Source of the DNA: Bacteroidota bacterium
GTDB taxonomy: Bacteria; Bacteroidota; Bacteroidia; B-17B0; Aurantibacillaceae
Direction of reading: 5' to 3'
DNA: 64,000 bases
Assembly: GCA_016185125.1 (NCBI GenBank)
Contig: JACPOC010000015.1
Coordinates: forward strand, 62,001 to 126,000
In this document: piece by piece, positions 9,962 through 19,580 of the stretch
How the letters are laid out: every line of letters starts with the position of its first letter
Position numbering within the stretch: position 1 is the first letter of the stretch
Program-made: the position numbers and the translations under genes
Notes under the pieces: generated by a model
Database searches by the model: none
What the model saw: only the letters and a program-made list of their open reading frames with translations
What the model was told of the DNA's origin: nothing

Positions 9962-10395
9962 TGTTTAGCGTTAAACAATCTGCCACTAAAAAAGAATTTG
10001 AAGCGATACTACAATTACGTGATGAAATTTTACGAAAGCCTTGGAACCAACCTGTGGAAACAGCCACCGATCACCTCGAAGAAAAAAGCGTTAACGCTTA
10101 TATAGCAGATGAAACCGGCAATGTAATTGCATGTGCGCGATTGCAGGAAAATGACAATAAAATTGGGCAGATTCGTTTTATGGCAGTTAGCAATGCTTAT
10201 CAGGGTAAAGGACTGGGTAAAAAAATAGTTTTTTTTCTTGAGGAAAAAGCCCGGGAATTACAATTACAAAGCATTGAGTTACAAGCCAGAGAAAACGCAG
10301 TTAAGTTTTACCAAAGTTGTGGTTATACCATCAAAGAAAAATCTTTTTTATTGTGGAGCCAAATTCAGCATTACCTCATGGCCAAAAAACTTTAA
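9961..10395 (+). CDS. GNAT family N-acetyltransferase (small, YjcF/ElaA-like)
   Basis: This 144-residue acetyltransferase has a compact GNAT fold. RFMAVSNAYQGKGLGKKIV forms the beta4-loop-alpha3 acetyl-CoA site, and ENAVKFYQSCGYTIKEKSF is the conserved C-terminal motif. The start ATG overlaps the CoA-transferase stop (TAATG), so the two are translationally coupled. The substrate is unknown. It is the last gene of the plus-strand run and faces trmN6-like tail to tail across 21 bases. Confidence 0.85.
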   Translation: MFSVKQSATKKEFEAILQLRDEILRKPWNQPVETATDHLEEKSVNAYIADETGNVIACARLQENDNKIGQIRFMAVSNAYQGKGLGKKIVFFLEEKARELQLQSIELQARENAVKFYQSCGYTIKEKSFLLWSQIQHYLMAKKL

Positions 10396-10416
10396 TAAAG
10401 CATTTAAAAAAAGTGT

Positions 10417-11130
10417 TTAAAAATTCAAGTAATAATCTTTTGTCAGCTCTCTGTATTCTTCAGAATATTTCATGTTCCGGTCGCTCTCAATTACCAGGGT
10501 GGATTCAGAATATTCCGTTTCCTTAAATTCAAATTGCATTAAATGTCGCTTCTCCGAATCTTTATCAGATCTGGTTCTTACGCGTAATAGTTTTGAAAGA
10601 TACAAACCTTTTTGCGTTGCCATATCTCTAAAAATGGCGGCTTCATTCTTTGGAAGAATCAAACAAAACTTACCCTTTTCATCCAGTAACTTTTTTACGC
10701 TTGCAATAAGATCCTCAAAAGGTAAAAGGTCGGCATGTCTTGCAATTGTTCTATTGCCATCGTTACTTTTAAATGAAGCAATAAAGTATGGCGGATTAGT
10801 CGCAATTAAATTAAATTTCTTATCACTGTTTTGAGCCAGCGCTTGCAAAGAAATATGTATGACTTCAATATTTCTAAAATTACTATTGCTGATATTTTCA
10901 ATCGCTTGGTCGGTGCTTTGTTTGTCAATATCAATGGCGATAATATCAGCGGAAGATTTTTGAGCGAGCATCAACGCTATAATTCCTGTGCCGGTGCCAA
11001 TATCAAGAATATTCTTACACTCTTCCGGGTTTATCCACGCGCCTAAAAGCACGGCATCGGTGCCCACTTTCATGGCGCATTTATCCTGCTTTATTGTAAA
11101 CTGTTTAAACGCAAAGCTGTCATTGGACAT
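10417..11130 (-). CDS. trmN6: tRNA1(Val) adenine-37 N6-methyltransferase-like
   Basis: This 237-residue SAM-dependent methyltransferase has a SAM-binding loop in LDIGTGTGIIALMLAQK and the catalytic NPPY tetrad (ATNPPYF) typical of N6-adenine methyltransferases. The N-terminus FKQFTIKQDKCAMKVGTDAVLLGAW is the signature of the TrmN6/YfiC group, which modifies A37 of tRNA-Val. It is a stand-alone minus-strand gene, separated by 64 bases from the porP/sprF stop. Confidence 0.88.
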   Translation of the reverse strand: MSNDSFAFKQFTIKQDKCAMKVGTDAVLLGAWINPEECKNILDIGTGTGIIALMLAQKSSADIIAIDIDKQSTDQAIENISNSNFRNIEVIHISLQALAQNSDKKFNLIATNPPYFIASFKSNDGNRTIARHADLLPFEDLIASVKKLLDEKGKFCLILPKNEAAIFRDMATQKGLYLSKLLRVRTRSDKDSEKRHLMQFEFKETEYSESTLVIESDRNMKYSEEYRELTKDYYLNF

Positions 11131-11194
11131 ACATCATTTTTAATTTCAGTATTACAATATAAAAAGGAGTTGTTTAATTTTATAGTTTTATAAT

Positions 11195-12247
11195 TTAATA
11201 AGAAGCTTTTTGATCACCTCTTCCAAGGTTTTTGCCGTAACCAGGCGACATGTTATACCTCAGCATCACTTCTATGGCGCCATTACGTTTTGATGCAGGG
11301 GTAAGCGCAGATACGTTTATATCATATGCAAAACCAACCGCGTATTTATCGTATTGATACAACATGCACGGAATGATAGCATCTTTGTAACGGTACTGCA
11401 CACCAATTGAAAATGCCGATGGCTTTTTAATGGCGGTGTACATCGATTGATCAACCAGAATAAATTTATACAAAGCGCCAATTACAAACTCAGTGCTCTT
11501 GCCCTGCTTCATATAAATAAAACTTGGCATTACCGCGCTTTTGGTTCCGGGTATATTAAAGTCGCCGTTAAAATAACCAACGTAACGTGTATACAGTTTT
11601 TCATTTGAACTAAAAAACGAATTTTTCGGAATTCCAAAATGAAAAGCAGACATACCTATATTTACCTTATTGCCATCTTTTGCACTTATAAATTTTTCAC
11701 TTTGTGCATAGTTATAATTTACGCCACCTCCCATATCGTAAGAAGTAATGGCACTCCTTGGAATTTCCGATTCGCCACTAACCGCCGAAGGATCATATTC
11801 ATATCCGTTAAATTGCCTGTCCCATTTAAGTTTTGAAACATCAATTGTTTTGTAAACAAATCCTCCCTGCATTCCGGCCGAAAGTTTCATTTGCTTGTTT
11901 ATCTTTTGAATGTAGGCGAGACCGACGTTCGGATTCAGCATTCCCATTTTAGCATCTCCTGCCAAATCTCGTAAAATGTTCGCGGAAACAGCAAAATAAT
12001 TTCCTTTTAGTTTTTTGTTTTTAATTGCTTGCTCAAACGAAATACCATAAGTGTTATATGCCTGGGCTACACTTCCCCATTGGGTGCGGTATTGTGCAAT
12101 TACGCGCGTATCGTAACTAACCCCTGCAAGCGCCGGATTAATAACGCTGGGCACTTCGTTATACAACGAAAAATGTATATCCTGCGCTTTTAATCCGTTT
12201 AAAGCCAGCGCGCAGATAAATCCAAATAATAGTTTTCTCTTTTGCAT
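11195..12247 (-). CDS. PorP/SprF family outer-membrane protein (T9SS-associated)
   Basis: This 350-residue outer-membrane beta-barrel protein has a signal peptide (residues 1-21, ending LKAQ) and the family opening DIHFSLYNEVPSVINPALAG. The alternating beta-strand pattern and a region of Tyr/Phe-rich strands fit the PorP/SprF family. SprF-type members are needed for surface delivery of a specific partner with a CHU_C-type C-terminal domain. It starts only nine bases after the 1196-residue CHU_C protein, so the two probably form an operon and a cargo/helper pair. Confidence 0.9.
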   Translation of the reverse strand: MQKRKLLFGFICALALNGLKAQDIHFSLYNEVPSVINPALAGVSYDTRVIAQYRTQWGSVAQAYNTYGISFEQAIKNKKLKGNYFAVSANILRDLAGDAKMGMLNPNVGLAYIQKINKQMKLSAGMQGGFVYKTIDVSKLKWDRQFNGYEYDPSAVSGESEIPRSAITSYDMGGGVNYNYAQSEKFISAKDGNKVNIGMSAFHFGIPKNSFFSSNEKLYTRYVGYFNGDFNIPGTKSAVMPSFIYMKQGKSTEFVIGALYKFILVDQSMYTAIKKPSAFSIGVQYRYKDAIIPCMLYQYDKYAVGFAYDINVSALTPASKRNGAIEVMLRYNMSPGYGKNLGRGDQKASY

Positions 12248-12256
12248 AATATTCTT

Positions 12257-15200
12257 TTATCTAACCAGTGTAACATTTCCCTTCATGGTATAACCTTTAC
12301 CGTCGTAGGTTTTCCCCTCCAGCCTAAACACAAAAACACCCGTGTTCATTGGCTCGCCCTTATAGGTTCCGTCCCATCCTACATTTTTGTCATTCGATTC
12401 AAAAACTTTTTCGCCCCAACGGTTAAATACCATAAAGGTTAACGTTTGCAAACACTGCCCTCTAACATACAATATATCATTTGCACCATCGTTATTTGGC
12501 GAAAACGCGTTCGGCACAAACATTTCACCGCAATTATCGGTTACTCTTACGTTAATCGTATCACTCGAAAAACATCGCGAACTGTTATATCCCTTAACAA
12601 TGTATTGGGTAGTTTGTAAAGGGTTAACCGTTACATTTGTTCCTGTGAGTGCGCTGATGTTATAGGGGGGGCTCCAAATATAACTTGCGGCGTTAGTTGC
12701 CGTGAGTACAATGGAACTTGCAAACCTAATAATTGTATCTTTGGGAGAAGTGTGAAACACTATATTAGGTAATATTCTTGGATTAGGAATATCTACTACT
12801 TTAATAAAATTAAGAGCCCCCTGAGCAAAGCTGCTTCCTGTAGGATTAGATTTAGGATAAGGATTCGCTATCCTCAAAATAACATTGTATTTACCCGGCA
12901 AATTATAACAAACCGTTGGATTTTCCAGATTTGAACTGGGAGGGTTACCGCCGGGGAAAGTCCATGTAAAGGTTTGCGGCCCGCCAAAGGTAGTATCATT
13001 AGCCGCTAAAAAAGTAACGCATTCCCTTGTGCAGATGGTATCATTTACAGTAGCAGTTGTAAAGGTAAATGGGGTCACCGGCCTGCAATCTATCACTCTA
13101 ACAGTAACGGTATCTTCGCGCCTGCACCCCGGTATGCCATTAAAGCCCGAAACGACCGTATAAACCATTAAAGTGGGCAGCCTCAAGGGCGCAGATACTA
13201 TAATGTTAGACACCGGGCCGTTGGTAGGATTTTGGGTAATTATAGGCCCTGCCGTGGTAGTGTAAGATGGCACCCACGTAAACGTTGGATCGTATTGCGG
13301 CGGAAAACTGTTGGTGTTATTTGCAGTAAGCGTTAAGGTAACATCAGGCACGCCAACTGCGTCTTTTACAAAACAAATAGTGTTGGTTCGCACACCATTA
13401 ATGGTGGGCACAGATACCGCCGTGAGAGGCCGGGGAATAACAGTTACAGTAACCAAACGCGCTACCGAAATACAACCTCTTGAATCCTTTACCTCAGTTG
13501 TGTAAGTAATTGAACGCGGTGAAGTAGTGGTATTAGAAGGAACGGCTGTAACTGAAAAATCTAATTGATTATAAATGCTGATAGGCTCCGGATCTGCCCA
13601 ATTATAAGTGTAAGGCCCAACTGATAAGGTTCCTATATTAGCTACTTTTAATTTTAAGGAATCTGCTGTACACATAATTGGCAAAGGAGGGGTTACTGTA
13701 ATGGTAAATTGCGGAATTACCGTAACACAAACAACAGCCGAACCCGAGCATACCGAAGTGTTACCCGTTACCGTATAACAGCGGCTGGTTGGAGGCCGCA
13801 CCTGCACTACCGGACCCAAACAAATAGAGATATATTGATCGCAAGGTGCCCAATTATAACTGGAGCCTCCGCTGGCTGTTAAAATAACCGGCTTTGAATA
13901 CGCACTTGGACTATTAACGGCAATACAGGTTGTAAAATTATTTTGTGAAGCCGTTATATTAAGTGGCGGCGCTAAGCTCATTGTAATAACTGTTTTTGAG
14001 GCACAAGCCGAACCGTTAGACGCGTTTAAGCTGTATGTTCCGGGACCCACAGCTACGGATGATTGATTGACAGCATTAGTAAATGTTGTTCCCGTCCAGG
14101 TATAGGAAGTTGCCCCTGTGCCTGTTAGAGTGGAAGAAAAGCCTGTGCAAACCGCCGTGGCTGTTGCAATAACTTGTAGGTTAGGAGCAGAACCCATATT
14201 AATAGTAATAAAGCCGCTGCCCGAACAACCTGCTCCATCATTGCCTATCACCGTATAAGTAGTTGGTGTAACCGGAGAAGCAATAACTGCTGAGCCTGAA
14301 GTAGTGCTTAAACTTGAACCCGGCGACCAGGTATAATTTACGCCACCTGTTACCGTTAAATTTACCGGTTGGCCGGGGCAAACCGAAGCACTTGATGCGG
14401 AAACGGTATAAGAAACATTGCTGGTAGTGGCTATTGAAATAGTGTTAGAAGCCGTACAAACTCCATTGCTGCCAGTAACAGTATAGGTAGTATTAACGGT
14501 AGGACTTACCACTACCGTAGCCGTTGTGGCCAGCGAAGGATTAGAAGGTGAAGCCCAGGTATAAGTATTAGCACCCGAGCCTGTTAATGTTACATTTCCG
14601 CCAATACAAACCTGGGTGGACGATGCGGTTGCATTAACTACCAAAGGAGGTGCCACCGTAATAGCCGATGTGGCAAAAGCGGTGCAGGACCCAATGGATA
14701 CCAGTACTGTGTAGGTGGCGTTACCGGTTGGGCTGGCGGTTTGCGTGGCACTTGTTCCTAATAAAGTTATTGCCGGAAATGTTCCGGTAGCCCATTGAAA
14801 ACTGGAGCCCGCCGTGGCATTGGCCGTCATGGTGGCGGTATTGCCCGAGCAAATAGTTTGTGTAGCGGGCACAATGGCCACTGTTGGCGAAGCGTTAACC
14901 GTAATGGTTTGTATAGCACTGGCAATTACAGTACCGCTGTTTAATGCAAAAACAGTAACTGTGTAAGCACCGGCAGTTGAAAAAGCTACCGCGGGCGCAC
15001 TGCTGGTTGGAGGGGCAAACACACCGCCGGCAGGAGTGGATGACCATGAATAAGAAGTAGTTCCTGCCACAGTGCCTGTAACCGTAGCCTGAACCGTTTG
15101 ATTAACACAGGCAGAAGCCGGAATTGTAAAGGTAAGTGCTGCTTTAGAAAGAACAATATCATCAACAGCAATGGAAGGATCGGCTCCGGCCGGATCGCTA

Positions 15201-15847
15201 CTTTCCCATCTTACACCAATCTTTACAGCGGCATTACTGTTTGCCGAAGCCGGTAACGAAACCGATAAGGGCGTCCAATTGCCTTGAGGAGCGCAAGGTC
15301 CGTTATTAGTAACAGGAAGGGCGCCCAATACAGCCCAAGTTCCTCCGTTATTTGCAGAATACAATAATTCAGCATAATCAACACCGGGCACACCTTCCAC
15401 TAAATAATTTAAAGAAAGCGTAATATTGGTTTGGCCCGTACAATTAATAGTTGGAGATTCTGCCCTTGCATTTGTATTATAATTAGTTCCACCTGCTAAA
15501 TACGCCGCGCCCGGATCTACAAAAAAAGGTACGAGGTTAGATCCTATATGTAGTGTGCGGTTTATTAAGGTTGTAGTATTTAAACATCCGTCGCCACAAT
15601 TACCGGCGCCCATTCCTGCTTCGGTAGCACTTATAAACCATTCGTTTGCATCTGCTCCATTTCCCGGTCCGGTGGCAAGTGGCGTAACTGCCCACGCGCC
15701 ATTGGATGCAGTGGCCACAGAGCCTGCCGCAAAATTACCCTGCGTGCATCCCGTGCCAAAGGTTTCTGTCCAAAAAACCTGAGCCTTAAAACCTTGCGCT
15801 AAACTTAAGAGGAGTAAAACAAAAAAACAGGGTAAAAATCGTTTCAT
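12257..15847 (-). CDS. Large secreted surface protein with gliding-motility CHU_C C-terminal domain
   Basis: This 1196-residue T9SS cargo has a signal peptide (about 1-22). An N-terminal jelly-roll-like region (ELLYSANNGGTWAVLG) is followed by repeated Ser/Thr/Val-rich Ig-like segments with a recurring TTYTVTGSNG pattern. A PKD-like unit (TWTFPGGNPPSSNLENPTV) precedes a C-terminal CHU_C domain over about the last 90 residues (FVPNAFSPNNDGANDI, FNRWGEKVFES). It is predicted to be exported and displayed on the surface, perhaps as an adhesin. The downstream PorP/SprF gene is the likely dedicated helper. The ligand is unknown. Confidence 0.9.
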   Translation of the reverse strand: MKRFLPCFFVLLLLSLAQGFKAQVFWTETFGTGCTQGNFAAGSVATASNGAWAVTPLATGPGNGADANEWFISATEAGMGAGNCGDGCLNTTTLINRTLHIGSNLVPFFVDPGAAYLAGGTNYNTNARAESPTINCTGQTNITLSLNYLVEGVPGVDYAELLYSANNGGTWAVLGALPVTNNGPCAPQGNWTPLSVSLPASANSNAAVKIGVRWESSDPAGADPSIAVDDIVLSKAALTFTIPASACVNQTVQATVTGTVAGTTSYSWSSTPAGGVFAPPTSSAPAVAFSTAGAYTVTVFALNSGTVIASAIQTITVNASPTVAIVPATQTICSGNTATMTANATAGSSFQWATGTFPAITLLGTSATQTASPTGNATYTVLVSIGSCTAFATSAITVAPPLVVNATASSTQVCIGGNVTLTGSGANTYTWASPSNPSLATTATVVVSPTVNTTYTVTGSNGVCTASNTISIATTSNVSYTVSASSASVCPGQPVNLTVTGGVNYTWSPGSSLSTTSGSAVIASPVTPTTYTVIGNDGAGCSGSGFITINMGSAPNLQVIATATAVCTGFSSTLTGTGATSYTWTGTTFTNAVNQSSVAVGPGTYSLNASNGSACASKTVITMSLAPPLNITASQNNFTTCIAVNSPSAYSKPVILTASGGSSYNWAPCDQYISICLGPVVQVRPPTSRCYTVTGNTSVCSGSAVVCVTVIPQFTITVTPPLPIMCTADSLKLKVANIGTLSVGPYTYNWADPEPISIYNQLDFSVTAVPSNTTTSPRSITYTTEVKDSRGCISVARLVTVTVIPRPLTAVSVPTINGVRTNTICFVKDAVGVPDVTLTLTANNTNSFPPQYDPTFTWVPSYTTTAGPIITQNPTNGPVSNIIVSAPLRLPTLMVYTVVSGFNGIPGCRREDTVTVRVIDCRPVTPFTFTTATVNDTICTRECVTFLAANDTTFGGPQTFTWTFPGGNPPSSNLENPTVCYNLPGKYNVILRIANPYPKSNPTGSSFAQGALNFIKVVDIPNPRILPNIVFHTSPKDTIIRFASSIVLTATNAASYIWSPPYNISALTGTNVTVNPLQTTQYIVKGYNSSRCFSSDTINVRVTDNCGEMFVPNAFSPNNDGANDILYVRGQCLQTLTFMVFNRWGEKVFESNDKNVGWDGTYKGEPMNTGVFVFRLEGKTYDGKGYTMKGNVTLVR

Positions 15848-15991
15848 ATTATTTTGCGGTATTTTAACAGCTAATGTACTAAATATTTAGCTTCTAAATT
15901 AATTTTGAGTATATAACAGTTATAGTTACTAACTCGTAAATGTAAATAATTTTATTTAATCCTCAAAAATGGCTTAATAGTCTGCATTTTA

Positions 15992-16217
15992 AGAAAGTAA
16001 TTTGGCGGCTGTAGAACGTTATTTCGAGGTCTTAGAAAGTGATTTTGAGGTCTTAGAAAGTGATTTTGAGGTCTTAGAAAGTGATTTGGAGGTCTTAGAA
16101 AGTGATTGGAAGGTCTTAGAAAGTAATTTTGAGATCTTAGAAAGTAATTTGAAAGTCTTAGAAAGTGATTGGAAGGTCTTAGAAAGTGATTTTGAGGCGG
16201 TAGAAAGTGATTAAATT
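15992..16217. repeat. 21-bp tandem repeat array, about 10.5 units
   Basis: The 456-base gap between two divergent genes holds about ten head-to-tail units of exactly 21 bp, consensus AGAAAGTGATTTTGAGGTCTT. The first unit (15992-16012) and the tenth (16181-16201) have a GCGGCTGT or GCGGT end instead of GGTCTT, so the array has distinct border units. Internal variants change GATTTTGAG to GATTTGGAG, GATTGGAAG, AATTTTGAG and AATTTGAAA. Twenty-one bases is two helical turns, so all units face the same side of the DNA. The remaining flanks are AT-rich with nothing else seen except the promoter downstream. Confidence 0.92.
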
Positions 16218-16256
16218 TAAAGAAATTAACAATTAGGCCTGTTTTGAAACATTTAA

Positions 16257-16287
16257 TTGCTTAAACTCTGTATATTTATTAAACTTG
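16257..16287 (+). promoter_or_regulatory. Bacteroidota-type promoter for the 16304 gene
   Basis: TTG at 16257-16259, a 20-nt spacer, then TAAACTTG at 16280-16287 gives one mismatch to TAnnTTTG. Transcription would start about 6 nt later, leaving a leader of roughly 10 nt before the ATG at 16304. Position and spacing fit the phylum consensus. Confidence 0.55.
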
Positions 16288-16303
16288 CACAAAATTTAAC
16301 ACC

Positions 16304-16651
16304 ATGGCCGAGATTCATATAACAGGTATAAAATATGTAGAAATTAATTCTGAAGAAGGATTGGAATTTAAGTATAAGCCTGAAGTTCCTAAACTTAAAT
16401 TAGTTGGAACACTTCTAAATGCAGAAAGCGAAGACGAAGAAGAAGGAGTTTTATTTTTAACTCAAAAGCAACTTAATCAGGTTTTAATTGATAAAGATAT
16501 TGATCTTAAAGTGTTGGACGATCGTTGGTATCTTAATAAACCTCTTAGTAAAGATCAGGTTAAAAAAGTTGGCTTGGTTGATGTAGATGCTGAGTTTTTA
16601 GGTTCCGCCGGCGAATTTAAATGCTACGAAGCAGTTAAAATATCCGAATAA
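16304..16651 (+). CDS. Hypothetical protein, 115 residues
   Basis: This is a small acidic, soluble protein (many Glu and Asp, a run EDEEEG near residue 46) with no signal peptide, membrane segment or motif I know. It has a candidate promoter immediately upstream, a clean ATG, and ends one base before the convergent gene at 16652, so it looks like a genuine monocistronic gene. It lies just downstream of the 21-bp repeat array. Function is unknown. Confidence 0.7.
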   Translation: MAEIHITGIKYVEINSEEGLEFKYKPEVPKLKLVGTLLNAESEDEEEGVLFLTQKQLNQVLIDKDIDLKVLDDRWYLNKPLSKDQVKKVGLVDVDAEFLGSAGEFKCYEAVKISE

Positions 16652-17359
16652 TTACCACACCGCTGGCCCAAACCTTTTGGTGATATTTGATTTGGGAAAT
16701 ATCTCGTAAAAAAGTTGGTCAAACCAAATTAAAACTTTTAAGCTATACGTGGGCGACAATGGTAATGCCTTATAGCGCGAATCGGGTGCGTCAAATTGTT
16801 TTCTGATTTTACTATTGCTAATTAACGAAAACCTATAAGCAATATCTGCGCCTAATCCCAGCCATTTTAAGAGTTTGTATTGAGCCGTTATTCCGGGTTC
16901 ATACAAAGCCATCATGTACTTGGTATCATTTCCGTAAAGGTTATAAAGTTTTCCTTTCTGAAACCATAACAAGCCAACTCCCGCCTGAATGGGCACGCTC
17001 AATTGCCAGCGTTTGGTTTTATAAAATACAAAATCCAGGTAAAAGCACAGGTATCCAAATTTGAGGTAACGCTTAATGGTATCTTTTCCCCCATCCACTT
17101 TAAAGGGATAAAAAGTATTTTCATAATCCGAATTCAGCCAGCTTAAACCACCGCCAATTCTTAATTTTCGTTGAAAAGCCACTCCCAACCTTACACCGGT
17201 AACATTTATTATCTGGTTATTTATAAAACTGTATCGCGATTCAATTCTCGCGTCAATACTTGATTTGTGAGTGAAAACTTCGTGAAGGCTATCCAGGTAC
17301 TGCGCTTTGAAAAACAAAGAGGATAAAATAAAAATAAATATAAAGGCCATTGTTTTCAA
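16652..17359 (-). CDS. Predicted outer-membrane beta-barrel protein
   Basis: This 235-residue protein has a signal peptide (MKTMAFIFIFILSSLFFKAQ). Repeated strands with alternating hydrophobic and aromatic residues follow (for example LRIGGGLSWL, YLKFGYLCFYLDFVFY, WLGLGADIAYRFSL), which is typical of small outer-membrane barrels in Bacteroidota. No specific family is recognised. It converges on the 16304 gene, with adjacent stops and no gap, and its start is divergent from recG. Its role could be structural or transport. Confidence 0.7.
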   Translation of the reverse strand: MKTMAFIFIFILSSLFFKAQYLDSLHEVFTHKSSIDARIESRYSFINNQIINVTGVRLGVAFQRKLRIGGGLSWLNSDYENTFYPFKVDGGKDTIKRYLKFGYLCFYLDFVFYKTKRWQLSVPIQAGVGLLWFQKGKLYNLYGNDTKYMMALYEPGITAQYKLLKWLGLGADIAYRFSLISNSKIRKQFDAPDSRYKALPLSPTYSLKVLIWFDQLFYEIFPKSNITKRFGPAVW

Positions 17360-17447
17360 TCAAAAACAAAATTATTGTATAACTCGCTATGATGTTGTTA
17401 AAAATCATAATTGTTTCAACACAAATCATATAGTAATTTTAAAACCA

Positions 17448-19544
17448 ATGCTTGATACGCCCATTGAATATTTAAAAGGTATTGGTTCCCAACGCGCCGA
17501 AGTTCTTAAAAAAGAACTTAATATTTTTATTTACCGCGATCTGCTCACGTATTATCCTTTCAGATATGTTGATCGCACAAAATTTCATCATGTAAATGAG
17601 ATTACAGAAGCGCTTCAGTTTGTACAATTAAAAGGAAGCATTGACCGCTTGGAAATTGTTGGACAAAAACAAGGCAAGCGATTAATAGTAGTTTTTAAAG
17701 ACAGAACGGGCTCCATAGAACTTGTTTGGTTTAAAGGTTATAATTGGATGGCCGATAAATTAAAAACAAATGTAGAGTACATTGTATTTGGAAAGCCAAC
17801 TTTTTTTAAAGGTCGGGTAAATCTTGCTCACCCCGAAATAGAATTGGCCACTCCCGAATTACTTAGCCAGCAATCTGCTTTTCAATCGGTTTATAATTCA
17901 ACCGAAAAATTAAAAACAAGAGGGCTCGACAGTGAAGGAATAAGAAAGATAATGCGAGCTTTGATTCAGCAAGTACAGCTCCGGGATCTTGAAGAAAATT
18001 TAAGTGAAGAAATATTAAATGATCACAAACTTATTTCACGCTTTGAAGCCATTAAACAAATACATTTTCCTGAAAACGCGCAGCAATTAAAAAACGCCGA
18101 AGCCCGTTTAAAGTTTGAAGAATTATTTTATGTACAGTTGCGTTTATTAAGAATGAACAAAGTTAGAGCGCATACCGTTAAAGGATTTGTATTTTCGCGT
18201 GTTGGAAAAATATTCAATGACTTTTTTACCAATTTTTTACCGTTTGATTTAACCGGCGCGCAAAAGCGTGTGCTTAAAGAAATTCGCTTGGATATGGGAA
18301 GCGGCCGCCAAATGAATCGTTTAGTGCAAGGTGATGTGGGAAGCGGCAAAACCTTGGTGGCATTAATGAGTATGCTGCTGGCAATTGATAACGGTTTCCA
18401 GAGTTGTATTATGGCTCCTACAGAAATTTTGGCGCGTCAGCATTTTCAAACCTTTAAAGATTTGCTGGAACCTCTTGAATTAAAGATTGAAATTTTAACC
18501 GGTTCTTCCACTACCAAAGAAAGAAAACGTATTCATGCCGGCTTACTCAATGGAGAAATTAATATTTTAATCGGTACGCATGCGCTCATTGAAAAATCGG
18601 TGCAGTTTAAAAACATTGGTTTGGTAGTAATTGATGAACAGCATCGCTTTGGCGTTGAACAACGAGCCAAGCTACGCGATAAAAACACCTCGCCGCCACA
18701 CATGCTTATTATGACGGCCACACCCATTCCCCGCACTTTGGCAATGACATTGTATGGAGATTTGGACACTAGCTTAATTGATGAAATGCCGCCGGGAAGA
18801 AAACCAATTAAGACGCAACATTTTATGGAGGCGCAAAGGCTGCGTGTGTTTGGTTTTATGAAAGAACAGATTGCTTTAGGCAGACAAATTTACATTGTGT
18901 ATCCACTCATTCAGGAAAGCGAAAAAATGGATTATCAAAATCTCGAGCAAGGTTATGATAATCTGATACATGAATTTCCGCCACCCACTTATCAGGTTAG
19001 TATTGTTCACGGAAAATTACCTAACGATAGAAAAGAATTTGAAATCCAGCGTTTCATCAATCATCAAACACAAATAATGGTGGCTACAACCGTTATAGAA
19101 GTTGGTGTAAATATTCCAAATGCCAGCGTCATGATCATTGAAAGCTCTGAACGATTTGGCTTATCGCAATTGCATCAACTGCGAGGCAGAGTAGGCAGAG
19201 GAAGCGATCAGAGTTATTGTATTCTGATGACGGGATATAAATTAGGAGCGGACAGTAGACTGAGAATGGAAACCATGGTACGCACCAACGATGGATTTGA
19301 AATAAGTGAAGTGGATTTAAAGTTAAGAGGTCCGGGAGATATTGAAGGCACCCAGCAAAGCGGTGTAATGGATCTTAAACTTGCCAACTTGGCGTTAGAC
19401 GGACACATTCTGCAATTGGCCCGACAATCGGCACAAACGTTATTAGATGAAGATCCGTTATTGGAAATGGAAAAGAATAAAGTATATATCCAACAGTTGT
19501 CTATTCAACAAAAAAGCAGACCTAACTGGAGTAAGATCGGATAA
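17448..19544 (+). CDS. recG: ATP-dependent DNA helicase RecG
   Basis: This is a 698-residue branch-migration helicase for stalled forks and Holliday junctions. It has an N-terminal wedge/OB domain (PIEYLKGIGSQRAEVLKKEL, then HVNEITEALQFVQLKGSI) and two RecA-like lobes: Walker A QGDVGSGKT, DEQH box VIDEQHRFGVEQR, motif III TATPIPRT, and a motif VI region QLRGRVGRG. I chose ATG at 17448 because the family starts with this LDTPIEYLKGIG block. An upstream in-frame start at 17307 would overlap the divergent gene and add unrelated residues. Confidence 0.95.
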   Translation: MLDTPIEYLKGIGSQRAEVLKKELNIFIYRDLLTYYPFRYVDRTKFHHVNEITEALQFVQLKGSIDRLEIVGQKQGKRLIVVFKDRTGSIELVWFKGYNWMADKLKTNVEYIVFGKPTFFKGRVNLAHPEIELATPELLSQQSAFQSVYNSTEKLKTRGLDSEGIRKIMRALIQQVQLRDLEENLSEEILNDHKLISRFEAIKQIHFPENAQQLKNAEARLKFEELFYVQLRLLRMNKVRAHTVKGFVFSRVGKIFNDFFTNFLPFDLTGAQKRVLKEIRLDMGSGRQMNRLVQGDVGSGKTLVALMSMLLAIDNGFQSCIMAPTEILARQHFQTFKDLLEPLELKIEILTGSSTTKERKRIHAGLLNGEINILIGTHALIEKSVQFKNIGLVVIDEQHRFGVEQRAKLRDKNTSPPHMLIMTATPIPRTLAMTLYGDLDTSLIDEMPPGRKPIKTQHFMEAQRLRVFGFMKEQIALGRQIYIVYPLIQESEKMDYQNLEQGYDNLIHEFPPPTYQVSIVHGKLPNDRKEFEIQRFINHQTQIMVATTVIEVGVNIPNASVMIIESSERFGLSQLHQLRGRVGRGSDQSYCILMTGYKLGADSRLRMETMVRTNDGFEISEVDLKLRGPGDIEGTQQSGVMDLKLANLALDGHILQLARQSAQTLLDEDPLLEMEKNKVYIQQLSIQQKSRPNWSKIG

Positions 19545-19580
19545 AAAAAATGCTATAAATATTTAAAACAAAAATCAAAT

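Noticed and set aside
16002-16214. Heptad-repeat protein (LESDFEV units) encoded by the 21-bp array
   Set aside because: It needs a TTG start with no ribosome site. The other strand is also open in some frames because the unit lacks stops, and unit differences mostly change amino acids. Best treated as a DNA repeat.
17307-17447. Longer N-terminus for RecG
   Set aside because: Overlaps the divergent gene, and its sequence does not match the family; ATG 17448 begins the conserved block.
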